Source: Gordius sp. MW1 (taxonomy: Eukaryota > Nematomorpha > Gordioida > Gordea > Gordiidae). Taken from it: a stretch of 64,000 bases of DNA. Both the position numbers and the translations under genes were made by a program. Position 1 is the stretch's first letter. Each line of letters opens with the position of its first letter. A model generated the notes under the pieces. The model was not told the origin of the DNA. It made no database searches and saw nothing but the letters and a program-made list of their open reading frames with translations. Positions 34,591-44,909 of the stretch are shown here, in pieces. The DNA lies in assembly GCA_964036665.1 (NCBI GenBank), contig OZ038531.1, forward strand, positions 22,836,591-22,900,590, given 5' to 3'.

Positions 34591-37232
34591 TGCACCACTA
34601 CCCTTCGGCCCTTGTAAAAAATCACTCCCCTTGATTCGTGCAGCTTAGGTAGGTACCTTTGGTAGTGCAGCATTGGCCCGACCACTACTGTTGTATAGCG
34701 CGTACCCCTAATCCATTCCTTGAGCTGCCGTAATGTCTTGTCGGTGGCGGTGTATTGTTGTATAACTTCCAGTGAGATAAACGCGTTCGCGGTATCCTCT
34801 AGCACCTCTTCAGTAACTTGGAAGGCCTGTTCGCTTGGTTGTCTAGATAAAAAGTCGGCCGCGTTATCCTCACCTTTATTGTAAACGAATTTGGCCGCGT
34901 AACCCGATACGAATATCGCCCAACGTGTAAGGCGAGGAGACCATTGTTCTTTCCCTCTCTTGCTTTGATCAAATATGTAAGTCAACGGCTTGTGGTCCGT
35001 TATTACAATGATCTCCCTTCCCTGAACAAAATCATTAAATTTCTTTAATCCGTAGACGACGGCCAAAGCCTCGCGCTCTATCGTAGAGTATCGCCCCTCC
35101 ACCTCGCTTAGAGCTCTTGACGCGTACGCCACCACTCTCCACTCTCCACCTGGCGGTCGTTGTTGCAAAATCGCCCCTAGACCTTTTCCCGACGCAGCGA
35201 CTACTAACCCCGTCTCCCAATCTCGGTTGAAATAGGCTAATACTGGTGCGGTAACGAGCGCATTCTTGATGTTTCCGAAGGCTAACTGTTGCTCTTCGTC
35301 CCAGTGGAAGGCTACATTCGCTCTTGTTAACCTTTGAATGGGTTGTATTAACTGGGCGTAATTTTTGATAAACTTTGCGAAGTACGACGTCAGCCCCAAA
35401 AAGGATTTAACTTCCGTTTTGTTAGTTAGCTGTCCCCAATCGCTAACCACTTTAACCTTCTCGTCATTCACCTTTATTCCTTGGTTGCTGATAATGTATC
35501 CCAAGAACGTCACTTGTGTTACACCAATCACCGTTTTGGAAAAGTTTGGTCTAAAACCCCATTTGTGCAACGTGGTGAGCACTTTATGCAATCGGCTGTT
35601 GTGGACCTCCTCTGAATCACCCACTATCAATAAGTCGTCCATGTATACCACCACACCTTCCATGCCCCCAAAAATTTGATCCATAGTTTTCTGGAAAATG
35701 GCCGGTGCACAATTAAGTCCAAATGGCATTCGCTTGACTCTAAAAAGTCCCTTGTGCGTTGAAATTGTTAGAAAGAGGCTTGTTTCCCAGCTCACGCCCA
35801 ATTGATGGTACGCCTTGGCCAGATCAATTTTCGTGAAGTACGCTGCGTTTTCCAGTTTCGTGAGCAAATCGTCAATCCTGGGAAGCGGGTACCGTAATCC
35901 TTGAGCATATTTGTTAACTGTAAAACGATAGTCGATGCAAAGTCTGAGTTTCCCGTTATTCTTCCGAACTGGCACCAACGGGCTTGCCCAACGGGAATAC
36001 TCGACTGGCGCGATCACGTCATCTTTCAACCACTTGTCCAACTCTTCTTCGACCTCCCTCCTCCATGCTAAGGGCACTCGCCGCGCGGGAATGAATACTG
36101 GCTTCACCCCGGTTTCTATCGGCACGTCCACTTCAATGTCCCGTACCGCCTGCGGAATTGTCCCCTCCTGCCCTGTCATCCGCCGCACCATCTCTTCGAC
36201 GTGTCCCATGGTTACGCGCGGTTCTCTTGGCGCCTTCTCCTCGACGAAATTCACTACGTATTGCTCCATGACTGCTCGCGAACTCCATCGGGCTAGTTCC
36301 CATACGTCCTTTCCGAACTCCTTGATCCAGTTTGTCCCGAGTAATGGCGGGCCCTTTACGTCCGCTACTAACAGCGGCAGGTGCCTCCGGGTGGGACCTA
36401 GCCGGGCCTCGGCTATTACGTCCCCGATAATCTTTATCTCCTTGCCGCCGAACGCGTGTACGGAAGGTCTCGGGTTTGTTTGCACAGGTAAACGCTCCTT
36501 CCACAAGTTGGCCGGCACGATTGTAACGGTGGATCCCGTGTCCATAAGAAAAGTTATTAAGGTGTTATTAATATATACATCAATAGTCAATATATCTAAA
36601 GCATGGCCGAACCTGGTCATACTCGGGCCCGTCCTCGTCGCGTCGACCGCAAATGCCTCGTCCCCTGGCTGGTGCATAGTCCTTAGGCCTTCGCCGATTG
36701 CCTCCCGACCTAGGGCGATTTCCACGGCCTTGTCCCATTTGAGGTCCTTTTCGGCCATCAACGCGGCTTGCACCGTTGGGTCGTAGAGCCCTAAAATCAG
36801 CTGATCGAGCATTCTGGCCGATAATTCCCCGGGCTGAAAACCGCAGTCCTTTGATGCCTCTTTTAGCCTTCGAATATAACGCATGAGTTCCTCCCCGGGC
36901 ATTTGACGAATATTTCCAAACCTGAATCTCTGCGCCAGCGGGCAGGTATGCCCTTTAAATACTCTCCTTGCCCTCTTGGTCGCTTCCTCGAAAGTCCATT
37001 CAGTAGGGTTATCCGGGTACGCGTCGTCCGCGATAACCTTAAATGCCTCCGCCGATAACGAACTTAGGAATCTGCACGTTTTCTGGGTATCCGATAACGT
37101 CCCTGATTGCGCCTTTATATTGGCCTCGAATTGAATTAGGAATGTTTCAATAGCATCGGATAACCGGAATAAATCCATAATGTTCCGATCCATTCCCTCT
37201 TTTGATTTATTTCCCGGTAGGATCCGGCTCAC
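34581..37232 (-). CDS. gag-pol: Inner Ty3/gypsy: Gag-protease-reverse transcriptase-RNase H
   Basis: This 883-residue frame has a capsid-like Gag (residues 1-200), aspartic protease (FLMDTGSTVTIV, about residue 230), reverse transcriptase (SRWASPLVPV, LRLCIDYR, KIDLAKAYHQL, VVYMDDLLIV) and RNase H (VITDHKPLTY). It lacks the CCHC zinc knuckle that Gag normally carries before the protease. The related remnant at 50155-51030 lacks it too, so this is a family trait. The complement of the PBS-like sequence GATCCGGCTCACGACGCCA lies just inside the 5' LTR. The frame is intact to the RNase H end. Confidence 0.9.
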   Translation of the reverse strand: MSRILPGNKSKEGMDRNIMDLFRLSDAIETFLIQFEANIKAQSGTLSDTQKTCRFLSSLSAEAFKVIADDAYPDNPTEWTFEEATKRARRVFKGHTCPLAQRFRFGNIRQMPGEELMRYIRRLKEASKDCGFQPGELSARMLDQLILGLYDPTVQAALMAEKDLKWDKAVEIALGREAIGEGLRTMHQPGDEAFAVDATRTGPSMTRFGHALDILTIDVYINNTLITFLMDTGSTVTIVPANLWKERLPVQTNPRPSVHAFGGKEIKIIGDVIAEARLGPTRRHLPLLVADVKGPPLLGTNWIKEFGKDVWELARWSSRAVMEQYVVNFVEEKAPREPRVTMGHVEEMVRRMTGQEGTIPQAVRDIEVDVPIETGVKPVFIPARRVPLAWRREVEEELDKWLKDDVIAPVEYSRWASPLVPVRKNNGKLRLCIDYRFTVNKYAQGLRYPLPRIDDLLTKLENAAYFTKIDLAKAYHQLGVSWETSLFLTISTHKGLFRVKRMPFGLNCAPAIFQKTMDQIFGGMEGVVVYMDDLLIVGDSEEVHNSRLHKVLTTLHKWGFRPNFSKTVIGVTQVTFLGYIISNQGIKVNDEKVKVVSDWGQLTNKTEVKSFLGLTSYFAKFIKNYAQLIQPIQRLTRANVAFHWDEEQQLAFGNIKNALVTAPVLAYFNRDWETGLVVAASGKGLGAILQQRPPGGEWRVVAYASRALSEVEGRYSTIEREALAVVYGLKKFNDFVQGREIIVITDHKPLTYIFDQSKRGKEQWSPRLTRWAIFVSGYAAKFVYNKGEDNAADFLSRQPSEQAFQVTEEVLEDTANAFISLEVIQQYTATDKTLRQLKEWIRGTRYTTVVVGPMLHYQRYLPKLHESRGVIFYKGRRVVVQWG

Positions 37233-37241
37233 GACGCCAAA

Positions 37242-37531
37242 TGTTGGGATCTTATCGATTTGACTTTATTTAGAAATCTATTCCCTTTCCACTTTAACGC
37301 GCGCGACGAATATAAAATGATATTCAGGATAATCGAGTGATCGCTAACGAACAGAAAGAATAATACAGATCACAACGAGAATAATCGCGATAAAACTATA
37401 AATATCACGCGATAAGGAAATCACGCGATATCACGCGATAAGGAAGATAATGCCATCTGTTGCGTTGACTTTTACTCCACCAGTATGATAGAACTTAAGC
37501 GTAAGTTACATTTCGTCAATTATCCTCTACA
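37242..37531 (-). repeat. 5' LTR of the inner Ty3/gypsy element
   Basis: This 290-bp LTR is identical by eye to 33144-33433, so the insertion is very recent. It is followed by the duplicated ATTTT at 37532-37536. Its last bases supply the stop that now ends the outer Gag-Pol frame at 37516. Confidence 0.95.
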
Positions 37532-40110
37532 ATTTTATCTTCAAGTTCCTCTTCTGGATCATAATAATTTGAAACTGGAATTAACCTTGATAAAGCGTTG
37601 GCACATTTATTTGATGATCCCGGCATATATTTAATATCAAAATTATAGTGCATAAGTTTTGTAGCCCATCTGACTAAGCGATTATTTGTTACTTTACTCA
37701 AATCCCTATTAGGACCAAAAATTCTTTCCAAGGGGCGGTGGTCTGTAATTAATGTAAATTTCCTACCGTAAATGTATTCGTGAAATTTTTGTATAGCAAA
37801 CATGATTGCAGCAGCTTCTCGGTCAATAACCGAATAATTACGCTCAGCTGGACTAAGTGTCCTAGATGCGAAAGCAATCGGTCTTTCATGTCCGTTAAAA
37901 AATTTATGTGAAATAACAGCTCCTAAACCTGTTTCGGAAGCGTCGCATGAAATTATAATAGGTATATTATTTTGATATGGAATTATTGTTTTATCTGTTG
38001 AGATTAAGTTTTTTATATTGTTAAATGCCTGTTTTTCTGTTATAGTCCAATTCCATTTGACTTTAGTAGATGTTAATTTATACAAAACTGAACTTTTAGA
38101 TTGCAAATTTGGAATAAAACTTCCAAGATAGTTAACTAGACCAAGGAATGATTTTAATTCTTTGCGATTAGTTGGTTCTTTAAATTTTTTAATTGCCTCC
38201 ACCTTATCTTCACTAGGGTGAATGCCATTAGCATCTATCGTATGGCCCAAAAATTTAACAGATTTTTTGAACAATTGTAATTTGTTTAGGGACGTTGTTA
38301 ATCCGGCATTTTTAATTAAATTTAGTGTTTCTAGTAAATTTTTATTATGATCTTCCTTGTTTTTTCCACTTATTATAATATCATCCATAAAAACACTTAC
38401 GCCTTTTAAGCCTTTGAGCAAATTTCTCATATAACGGTGAAAAATTATTGGCGCTGTTGTTAAACCGAAAGGAAGCCTTAAATATTGAAAATACCCTATA
38501 TGTGTGGCTATGTTTAACAATTTTGAACTTTCCTCCGAAACTTGTAATTGCAAAAATGCATCTTTTAAGTCAATAATCGAAAATATTTTACCACCCGATA
38601 TTTCATTCGCGACGTCCTTGAACGTTGGAAGAAGATCGTTATCCTTTGATAGATACTTATTTAACGTCACTCTGAAGTCACCACATATACGGACGTCACC
38701 GGATTTCTTCCTGATGTTAACCGTAGGTGTTGCCCATTTGATTGGAGTTGTGGTTGGATCGATTTTTCGAATAACCCCTTCACTTTCTAAACGTTTCAAT
38801 TCTCTTTCGATAGCTTGACGCATTGGAAATGGTACCCGTCTCGCCATATAGCTTATGGGACATGCTGTTTTTTCTACTTCAATCACAACTTTAAGGTCTT
38901 TAACTTTACCCAATTTTTGACTAAAAACTGTTGGAAACTGTTTAAAAATATCGTCTTCCGTTAAATATTTTTCTTTATCGGAAATAACATTTAATTTAAT
39001 GATTGGTGGAAGTGATAATTTGTATTTAATAATGTGAGGGATACCGAAAATCAAATTTCCTTTACCTTTAATAACATGTACATCTATGACATGTGATTCA
39101 TTGTTAACTTCTACCTTGGCACTGCATTTCCCCAAAGTTTGAATTTTGGTTTTGCCATAACCATATATCTCCGAACCCGGTATTAGTGGTGGCTTTCCTA
39201 TGCTACGCCACGTTGGTTCATCAATAACTGTGCAAGCGGCCCCCGTATCGAATTGAAACGTATATGGTCTCTCATTGATCAAAACATCAATCTCCGCTTT
39301 TGTTGTCTCGTCTTTGTTTTTGAGAGCGGATATGTCTCTTGGCGGAAAAGGAGGATTGTTTCTTGGAGGAAAAAGAGGATTCCACCTGCAATCTCGGGCC
39401 AGATGATTTGCTCTTCCACACCTATAACATACGACTTTCGTGTTCCTAAAAGTGCTAAAATTAGGAACATTTTTAGAAAAATTATTATTCCAATTCCCGA
39501 ATGTTTTATCCTGTCGTAATTTATTTATATCCAATTCGTTGGACGTTTCACCTTCAATTGATGAAAGAGCCAGCGCTAAATTTACGGTTTCATCAAACGT
39601 TATGTTACCTAAGGGGTATTTGGCCCTTAATTCAATATTTAGTCTAGGTAATTTGACCCCAAGGATAAAAATATCACGTAAAATTTCGTCAGTTGGTAAA
39701 TTATATTTGCATCGGTTTATAATATTTTTAAGTTTTATTGAAAAATCTATTATACTCTCGCTAGTTCTCTCCAATTTAAATAATATTTCTCTGTAATGGT
39801 AAATTGAATTTTTATCTGAATATATCCTTATCAAAGATTCCTTTATTTCCTCATAAGTAACATTATCTACCTCCTTAGGATATATTTGGCTCCTAATTTT
39901 GCTCAAATGTAAACTTCCGATATAAGACAATAATACTATTTTTCTAAAATCTCCTGTAATATTTCTAAGACGAAAAATTAATTCTAAATGATAAAGATAA
40001 TCATCAATATTTTTTGTTGAATCATAAGGTGGTATATCTCTAACCCTATCAAGAGAATATCCAGAATCTAATTCGGATTTTGACCCAATGTCCGGCTTCT
40101 TCTCCGTCAT
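37516..40110 (-). CDS. gag-pol: Outer Ty3/gypsy: Gag-protease-RT-RNase H part
   Basis: The 864-residue frame has Gag with a CCHC knuckle (CYRCGRANHLARDC, about residue 230), protease (FDTGAACTVID), reverse transcriptase (SIIDLKDAFLQL, VSVFMDDIIISG) and RNase H (LITDHRPLERIFG). It ends inside the inner element's LTR because that element inserted between RNase H and integrase. No other stop or frameshift is visible. The minus-strand PBS-like TGGCGACGAGGAAAAACCC adjoins the 5' LTR at about 40142-40160. Confidence 0.9.
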   Translation of the reverse strand: MTEKKPDIGSKSELDSGYSLDRVRDIPPYDSTKNIDDYLYHLELIFRLRNITGDFRKIVLLSYIGSLHLSKIRSQIYPKEVDNVTYEEIKESLIRIYSDKNSIYHYREILFKLERTSESIIDFSIKLKNIINRCKYNLPTDEILRDIFILGVKLPRLNIELRAKYPLGNITFDETVNLALALSSIEGETSNELDINKLRQDKTFGNWNNNFSKNVPNFSTFRNTKVVCYRCGRANHLARDCRWNPLFPPRNNPPFPPRDISALKNKDETTKAEIDVLINERPYTFQFDTGAACTVIDEPTWRSIGKPPLIPGSEIYGYGKTKIQTLGKCSAKVEVNNESHVIDVHVIKGKGNLIFGIPHIIKYKLSLPPIIKLNVISDKEKYLTEDDIFKQFPTVFSQKLGKVKDLKVVIEVEKTACPISYMARRVPFPMRQAIERELKRLESEGVIRKIDPTTTPIKWATPTVNIRKKSGDVRICGDFRVTLNKYLSKDNDLLPTFKDVANEISGGKIFSIIDLKDAFLQLQVSEESSKLLNIATHIGYFQYLRLPFGLTTAPIIFHRYMRNLLKGLKGVSVFMDDIIISGKNKEDHNKNLLETLNLIKNAGLTTSLNKLQLFKKSVKFLGHTIDANGIHPSEDKVEAIKKFKEPTNRKELKSFLGLVNYLGSFIPNLQSKSSVLYKLTSTKVKWNWTITEKQAFNNIKNLISTDKTIIPYQNNIPIIISCDASETGLGAVISHKFFNGHERPIAFASRTLSPAERNYSVIDREAAAIMFAIQKFHEYIYGRKFTLITDHRPLERIFGPNRDLSKVTNNRLVRWATKLMHYNFDIKYMPGSSNKCANALSRLIPVSNYYDPEEELEDKIVEDN

Positions 40111-40162
40111 CTTGATTGATAATTGCTAGTTAAATGTGGAAGGGTTTTTCCTCGTCGCCAGT

Positions 40163-40436
40163 TGTAACGAAGTGGCCGGGGGTATTGTCCTAAACCATAC
40201 ACTAAATCGACAGAAAGGCACAGAGAGACTCTTTTATTAAATAAACACGGCTTTTTATAGATAACTGCGAGTAATAATTATAAAGAAGGACATACATAAT
40301 CAAATAAGAGATACCAAGTACGGTGTAAACTAAGGTGTATTCAAATGGCTACGAGTATAATCAAATGTCTGTGACCGCGCTCAAGTATAGTAAAAACGCG
40401 TGTATTCAAAAAGGCTACCTTGAATACTACTCCATT
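40163..40436 (-). repeat. 5' LTR of the outer Ty3/gypsy element
   Basis: It begins TGTAACGAAGTGGCC beside the primer-binding site and matches 31663-31907. Its outer end lacks the final ACA seen in the other LTR and passes into TATAAAATACTC. With both outer ends trimmed and no flanking duplication, the element's borders have been altered since insertion. Confidence 0.85.
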
Positions 40437-42050
40437 TATAAAATACTCTAACATTTTAGTCTACAACTAGCTGTGCCCGGCCAAGCGTTGCTTTGGCTCA
40501 GTCCTTAAGTGGTTAATTAAGTATAAGCTATTAATAAGACTTATCTAAAATGGGGTCATATATGAAATAATTTATAATGTGAAAGGTCCGAATGATTTTA
40601 TGAACCCACTATTTTTAGTATATATTTATATAATAAGACAAACCAAATGCAAATTCTGTTTTAGTCATCAAATCCGACTAAAATTAAATGTTTTTGAAAA
40701 AATTGCTTATTAATGCTGTTACTTATTATACAATAATACCATTATTTTATTTTTCTAGTTAGCTGATTTTTTTGAAATACAATTTTCTTTAATATAATAA
40801 AATAATTAATTGAAGGATGGATAATTATTAAAAATATGCTTCTATGATCGACCACGTGATAATAATGACAAAAACTGCATAATTTAAATTTTATTTATTT
40901 AATTTAAATAGTCTGATAAACCCCAATAATTTTGACCGTTTACTGTAACATTTTTATTATACTTTTAAATATCTAATTCGAGAAAACTTCAGCTTTGTAT
41001 GTATGACGTCATTATTGTATATGCTGCTATAAATGAAACTGGACGGGTCAGATATTTTTAAAACAAAAAGGTATTTTAGGAATCTGAAAAAGCTATTTAA
41101 CCCCTGGCCTATCTGGGCATCTACGGCTAAATTTTCGCTCGAATCGGATCTGAAGTTTCAGAATTTAGCCCTTTTTTAAAACCAAAAGGCCGAGAAATGT
41201 CCAATATTTTTAAAACTAAAAGGAATTTTAGCAATCTGAAAAAGCTATTTTACACCTGGCCGCCCTGAGAACCTACGGGTAAGTTTCGCGCGAATCGGGC
41301 CGGTACTTTCAGAATTTATTCTCATTTAAATATCTCATTTAATAAAAATTAATGATAGATAAATAATGACATTTATATATAAATAGCATTTACTCAGAAT
41401 AATCAACGTTGGACTATTTTATATTACATTTAAATTATATATACTTTCATCTTTCTCATTTAAAATATCTCATTTAATGATAATGAGAAAAATTCATCTT
41501 CTTCACCTATATATTTTCTCAAATAACCTATAATTTTATTTATTTCAGGTTAATTTATAAATTTTATGTTGTCTTGTCACCGTTAAGAAAAGATGACGTT
41601 TAAAAAATTTAATTCATAAATTTTATGTTGTCTTGTCACCGTTAAGAAAAGATGACGTTTAAGAAATTTAATTCATAAATTTTATATTGTCACCGTTAAG
41701 AAAAGATGACGTTTAAGAAATTTAGTTCATAAATTTTATGTTGTCACCGTTAAGAAAAGATTACGTTTTACAAACTACTATAAGTGATACACTTTTACTA
41801 CAGAACTGTCTGTATATTCAAATTTTCGACGAACGCGAGGAGGTGCGTTTGATTGACATTTTATTGAACGTCAAAACGTATAAAGCCCAATATCTCGAAA
41901 ATTAAAAGGAATTTTAGGAATCGGCAAAGGCTATTTTACCCCTGGCCGCCCTGGGAACCTAGGGGTAAATTTTCGCGCGAATCGGGCCGGTAGTTTCAGA
42001 GATTAGCCCTTACATACATATATACACTTTACTTTATATATATAGATAAG
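40437..42050. repeat. Repetitive element(s) with 'CTGTGCCCGGC ... TATATATAGATA' structure
   Basis: The start CTAGCTGTGCCCGGCCAAGC and the end TATATATATAGATAAGATG resemble short interspersed elements common in invertebrates. Between them a block with GGCCGCCCTG, CTACGGGTAA and CGCGCGAATCGGGCCGGTA is seen in related form near 41090-41160, 41260-41320 and 41940-41995. No coding capacity. The Penelope element begins at its right end. Confidence 0.5.
41550..41775 (+). repeat. 54/59-bp tandem repeat, four copies
   Basis: Each copy contains CATAAATTTTATGTTGTC, CACCGTTAAGAAAAGATGACG and TTTAAGAAATTTA-like sequence. The first two units are about 59 bp; the later two lack TTGTC and are about 54 bp. 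Confidence 0.85.
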
Positions 42051-44150
42051 ATGCGTGATCCAGCTCAAAAGATGTTAAATAAATTAGACAAGTTAGTTAA
42101 ACACAATGCCCTTCCCGTACACACTATTAATAAGCCTCCAGATATTTTTATAAAGAAACCTATAACAAGCATTAATAAACCATCATTTGTAAATTTATCT
42201 AGTGTTAACTTTGATCAAACTCAGACTAATTTGCTTAATCTTGGCCCTAAATTTTGTCTCAGCAACAATAAAATAAATTTACTATCTACTTTGAATAGCT
42301 TCAATAATATTTTAAACACAATAAACTATAAATATCCTGACAACATACATTTAAAAAATTCATTAGAATCTTTTCTCTCTAATACTTTAAACAATGACTG
42401 TCCTTCAAAAGTTGACAAATGTAAATTAAAAAAAGAAAAAGAAGCCTTTTTAATTGTCAAATCAATAAAGTCTAATAGTAATATAAGAATATGCAAAGCA
42501 GATAAAGGAGGACAGCTAGTAGTAATGAATACAGAAGATTATAACAAAAAAATGCTTGATATTTTAAAAGATAATAGTTTGTTCAAGGAGTTAAAAAAGA
42601 ATCCTACTAATGTCCGTGAAAAAAAGCTACAAAGCTTTTTATTAAACTTATCTAAAAATAATATAATAAGTTCTTCTTTATATTGGAAGTTAAGACCCTC
42701 CACTTCCCGCACTCCTCAAATTTATGGGTTACCCAAAATTCATAAACCCTCAATTCCATTAAGACCAATAGTATCTTCATATAATTCCTACAACTTTAAT
42801 GTTAGTCAGTACCTAATATCAATTTTACAACCATATGTTGATTCACCCTTAATTCTTAAAAACTCTTTAGATTTGATTAATCGCTTGAAAAGCTTCCCTT
42901 TACCAGATTCATTTTCACTTGTAAGTTTTGACATCCAATCACTATTTACAAACATTCCTCTAGACCATGCCATAAATTATTGCTTGAAACTTTATGACAA
43001 AATTCAACAACCCCCCTTTACCAAAACTATCTTTAAAGATTTATTAAATTTTTGCACAACAAATAACTTTCAGTTTAATAACATTAATTATGATCAAATT
43101 GATGGTACTGCTATGGGTAATCCCCTTGCTCCAATTATTTCTAACATATTCCTTAACGAACTAGAATCCTACATACAAACTTCCAGTTTATTCCCCCCTT
43201 TTTATGCCAGATACGTTGATGATATTTTATGTATTTGGCCTCATAACCTAACCACTGACTTAAACGACTTCTTAAATGTGTTGAATTCATTTCATAAAAA
43301 GATAATCTTTACAGTGGAAATAGAAACCAACAAACAGTTACCATTTTTAGATGTAACCCTCCACAACCTAAATGACAAAATTATCACAACAGTTTATCGT
43401 AAACCAACTGACTCTTCTCAATTTATACCATGGCACAGCCACTCCCCTACATCTTTTAAAATCAACACTTTTAGGATGATGGTTAAAAGAGCTATAACTC
43501 ATTGCTCTCTAGAATCTGATAGAGACATTGAAATGGATAATATAACACAAAGATTTTTAGAGCTAAATTATCCCCTTGATTTGCTCACAAACATTAAAAA
43601 TAAATTTTTAAAATTCCCTAAAATGTCAACTAATGTAGACTCCACTCCTAATACAGATCATTATATCTCTATTCCATTTCACACTAATCTTAGTAATAAT
43701 TTCCTAAAAGAAATCAAAAAGATTTTACATGTTCACAAAATAGACAATTTCAAGTTTTCTCAGAAAACAACGTCCAACCTATTCTCATTAATTAAGCCCA
43801 TTAATAACATTACAGATAAAAATCTTGTTTCTAATTTAATTTATAAAATCTCCTGCGCCGATTGCGACCAATTTTACGTTGGAGAAACTAAAAGAACCTT
43901 AGCACAAAGAATCCAAGAACACAAGGCCCCGTTAACAAGATGCGCAACACACTCCGCCGTGGCCGAACACTCGCTAACCAATCAACATAGCATTGATTGG
44001 GACAACCCGACCGTTCTTTACAAAGCACGATTCAACCAAGAAAGGAAATTCGTAGAAAGCGTCCTGATCGATCGCCTCAAGCCGAAAATCAACGACCAAC
44101 CCGGCCAATTTCGAAGCTACAAGCACACCCATCCTCACCTACCTTTATAA
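42051..44150 (+). CDS. Penelope-like retroelement: reverse transcriptase + GIY-YIG endonuclease
   Basis: This intact 699-residue frame starts MRDPAQKML. Reverse transcriptase motifs in order: KADKGGQLVVMN, YGLPKIHKPSIPLRPI, SFDIQSLFTNIPLD, GTAMGNPLAPIISN, and the catalytic YVDD near residue 387. FLDVTL and VYRKPTDSSQF follow. The C-terminal GIY-YIG endonuclease has YKISCADCDQFYVGETKRTLAQRIQEHK-type order with a Cys pair (only the start CADCDQFYVG is needed to recognise it). The length fits the family. The endonuclease nicks the target and the enzyme primes reverse transcription there. With no internal stops, and a near-identical inverted partner at 29541-31662, this looks recently active. Confidence 0.95.
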   Translation: MRDPAQKMLNKLDKLVKHNALPVHTINKPPDIFIKKPITSINKPSFVNLSSVNFDQTQTNLLNLGPKFCLSNNKINLLSTLNSFNNILNTINYKYPDNIHLKNSLESFLSNTLNNDCPSKVDKCKLKKEKEAFLIVKSIKSNSNIRICKADKGGQLVVMNTEDYNKKMLDILKDNSLFKELKKNPTNVREKKLQSFLLNLSKNNIISSSLYWKLRPSTSRTPQIYGLPKIHKPSIPLRPIVSSYNSYNFNVSQYLISILQPYVDSPLILKNSLDLINRLKSFPLPDSFSLVSFDIQSLFTNIPLDHAINYCLKLYDKIQQPPFTKTIFKDLLNFCTTNNFQFNNINYDQIDGTAMGNPLAPIISNIFLNELESYIQTSSLFPPFYARYVDDILCIWPHNLTTDLNDFLNVLNSFHKKIIFTVEIETNKQLPFLDVTLHNLNDKIITTVYRKPTDSSQFIPWHSHSPTSFKINTFRMMVKRAITHCSLESDRDIEMDNITQRFLELNYPLDLLTNIKNKFLKFPKMSTNVDSTPNTDHYISIPFHTNLSNNFLKEIKKILHVHKIDNFKFSQKTTSNLFSLIKPINNITDKNLVSNLIYKISCADCDQFYVGETKRTLAQRIQEHKAPLTRCATHSAVAEHSLTNQHSIDWDNPTVLYKARFNQERKFVESVLIDRLKPKINDQPGQFRSYKHTHPHLPL

Positions 44151-44909
44151 TATCATAACAGATAATACTCTAATTTTAATTAATATATTCTCCTGTGTCG
44201 ATTACCATCAATTTTTAGACTTGGAGAGACAACAACAACAACAAAAAAAGAACACTGACACAAAGCTCCATAAATGCGCGACCTACTCCGCCTTACCCTA
44301 AGCCTAACTATCGTTAAAGATTCAACATGGCAGATTGGATAAATCGACTGCCATTCACATAGCGTGATACAACAAAGGAATTTCGTAGAAAGCGTTTTAA
44401 TCGACCGCGTCAAGCCCAAAAAACAAACAAACAAAATCAACGACCATCCAATTTCATTACCACAAGCCCATACATCCACACATATTTTTATATTATTCAC
44501 TATGTCTACCTACCCGTTCAATATTCAAAACTATAATTTGTTAAGCACAGTTTTATATTTATATATTAAATAACTCTGTTCCCCCCTTTTCTCTTATTAT
44601 TTAGCTATTTACTTTTTTCGCACCTTTTTCCTATCTCCATATGTATCTACTCTATTCTTATAAAAAACATCCATCCCTACAATCGCTATGGTTAATTTCT
44701 CGCTATAACCAGTTTTTGTAATTTTTTTTTTGTATCTATATCATCGTTGTTATAATCACTTTACTTCATTTTTATTTTTTGAGACTTCATCTTCTTTTTT
44801 TTTTTTTTTTTTTCCTGAAGATGGACTATAAGTGTCCGAAATATTGCGTTCCATTTCCCTCTACCTACGCTATCAATCCAAATCCACCGTATTTATACAA
44901 TGAAATTTA
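44151..44909 (+). mobile_element. 3' tail of the plus-strand Penelope element
   Basis: The tail holds a decayed second copy of the endonuclease end (44190-44573, with FVESVLIDRVKPKK), a T-rich run at about 44793-44813, the hammerhead-like motif and a common end at GAAATTTA (44909). The minus-strand copy ends at the same base (29541), which fixes the element's 3' boundary. Confidence 0.8.
44815..44874 (+). ncRNA. Hammerhead-ribozyme-like motif in the Penelope tail
   Basis: The order is CTGAAGA (44815-44821), stem GGAC/GTCC (823-826 with 834-837), GAAA (838-841), then a stem pairing 841-843 with 871-873 and GCGT (846-849) with ACGC (867-870), leaving TATC at the expected cleavage position. Penelope-like elements are known to carry hammerhead motifs. 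Against it: one extra base after CTGAAGA and no clear stem I, so activity is uncertain. Confidence 0.45.

Noticed and set aside
35935-36786. A 283-residue plus-strand frame opposite the inner gypsy Gag-PR region
   Set aside because: It is the antisense shadow of the coding strand, which carries clear Gag and protease motifs.
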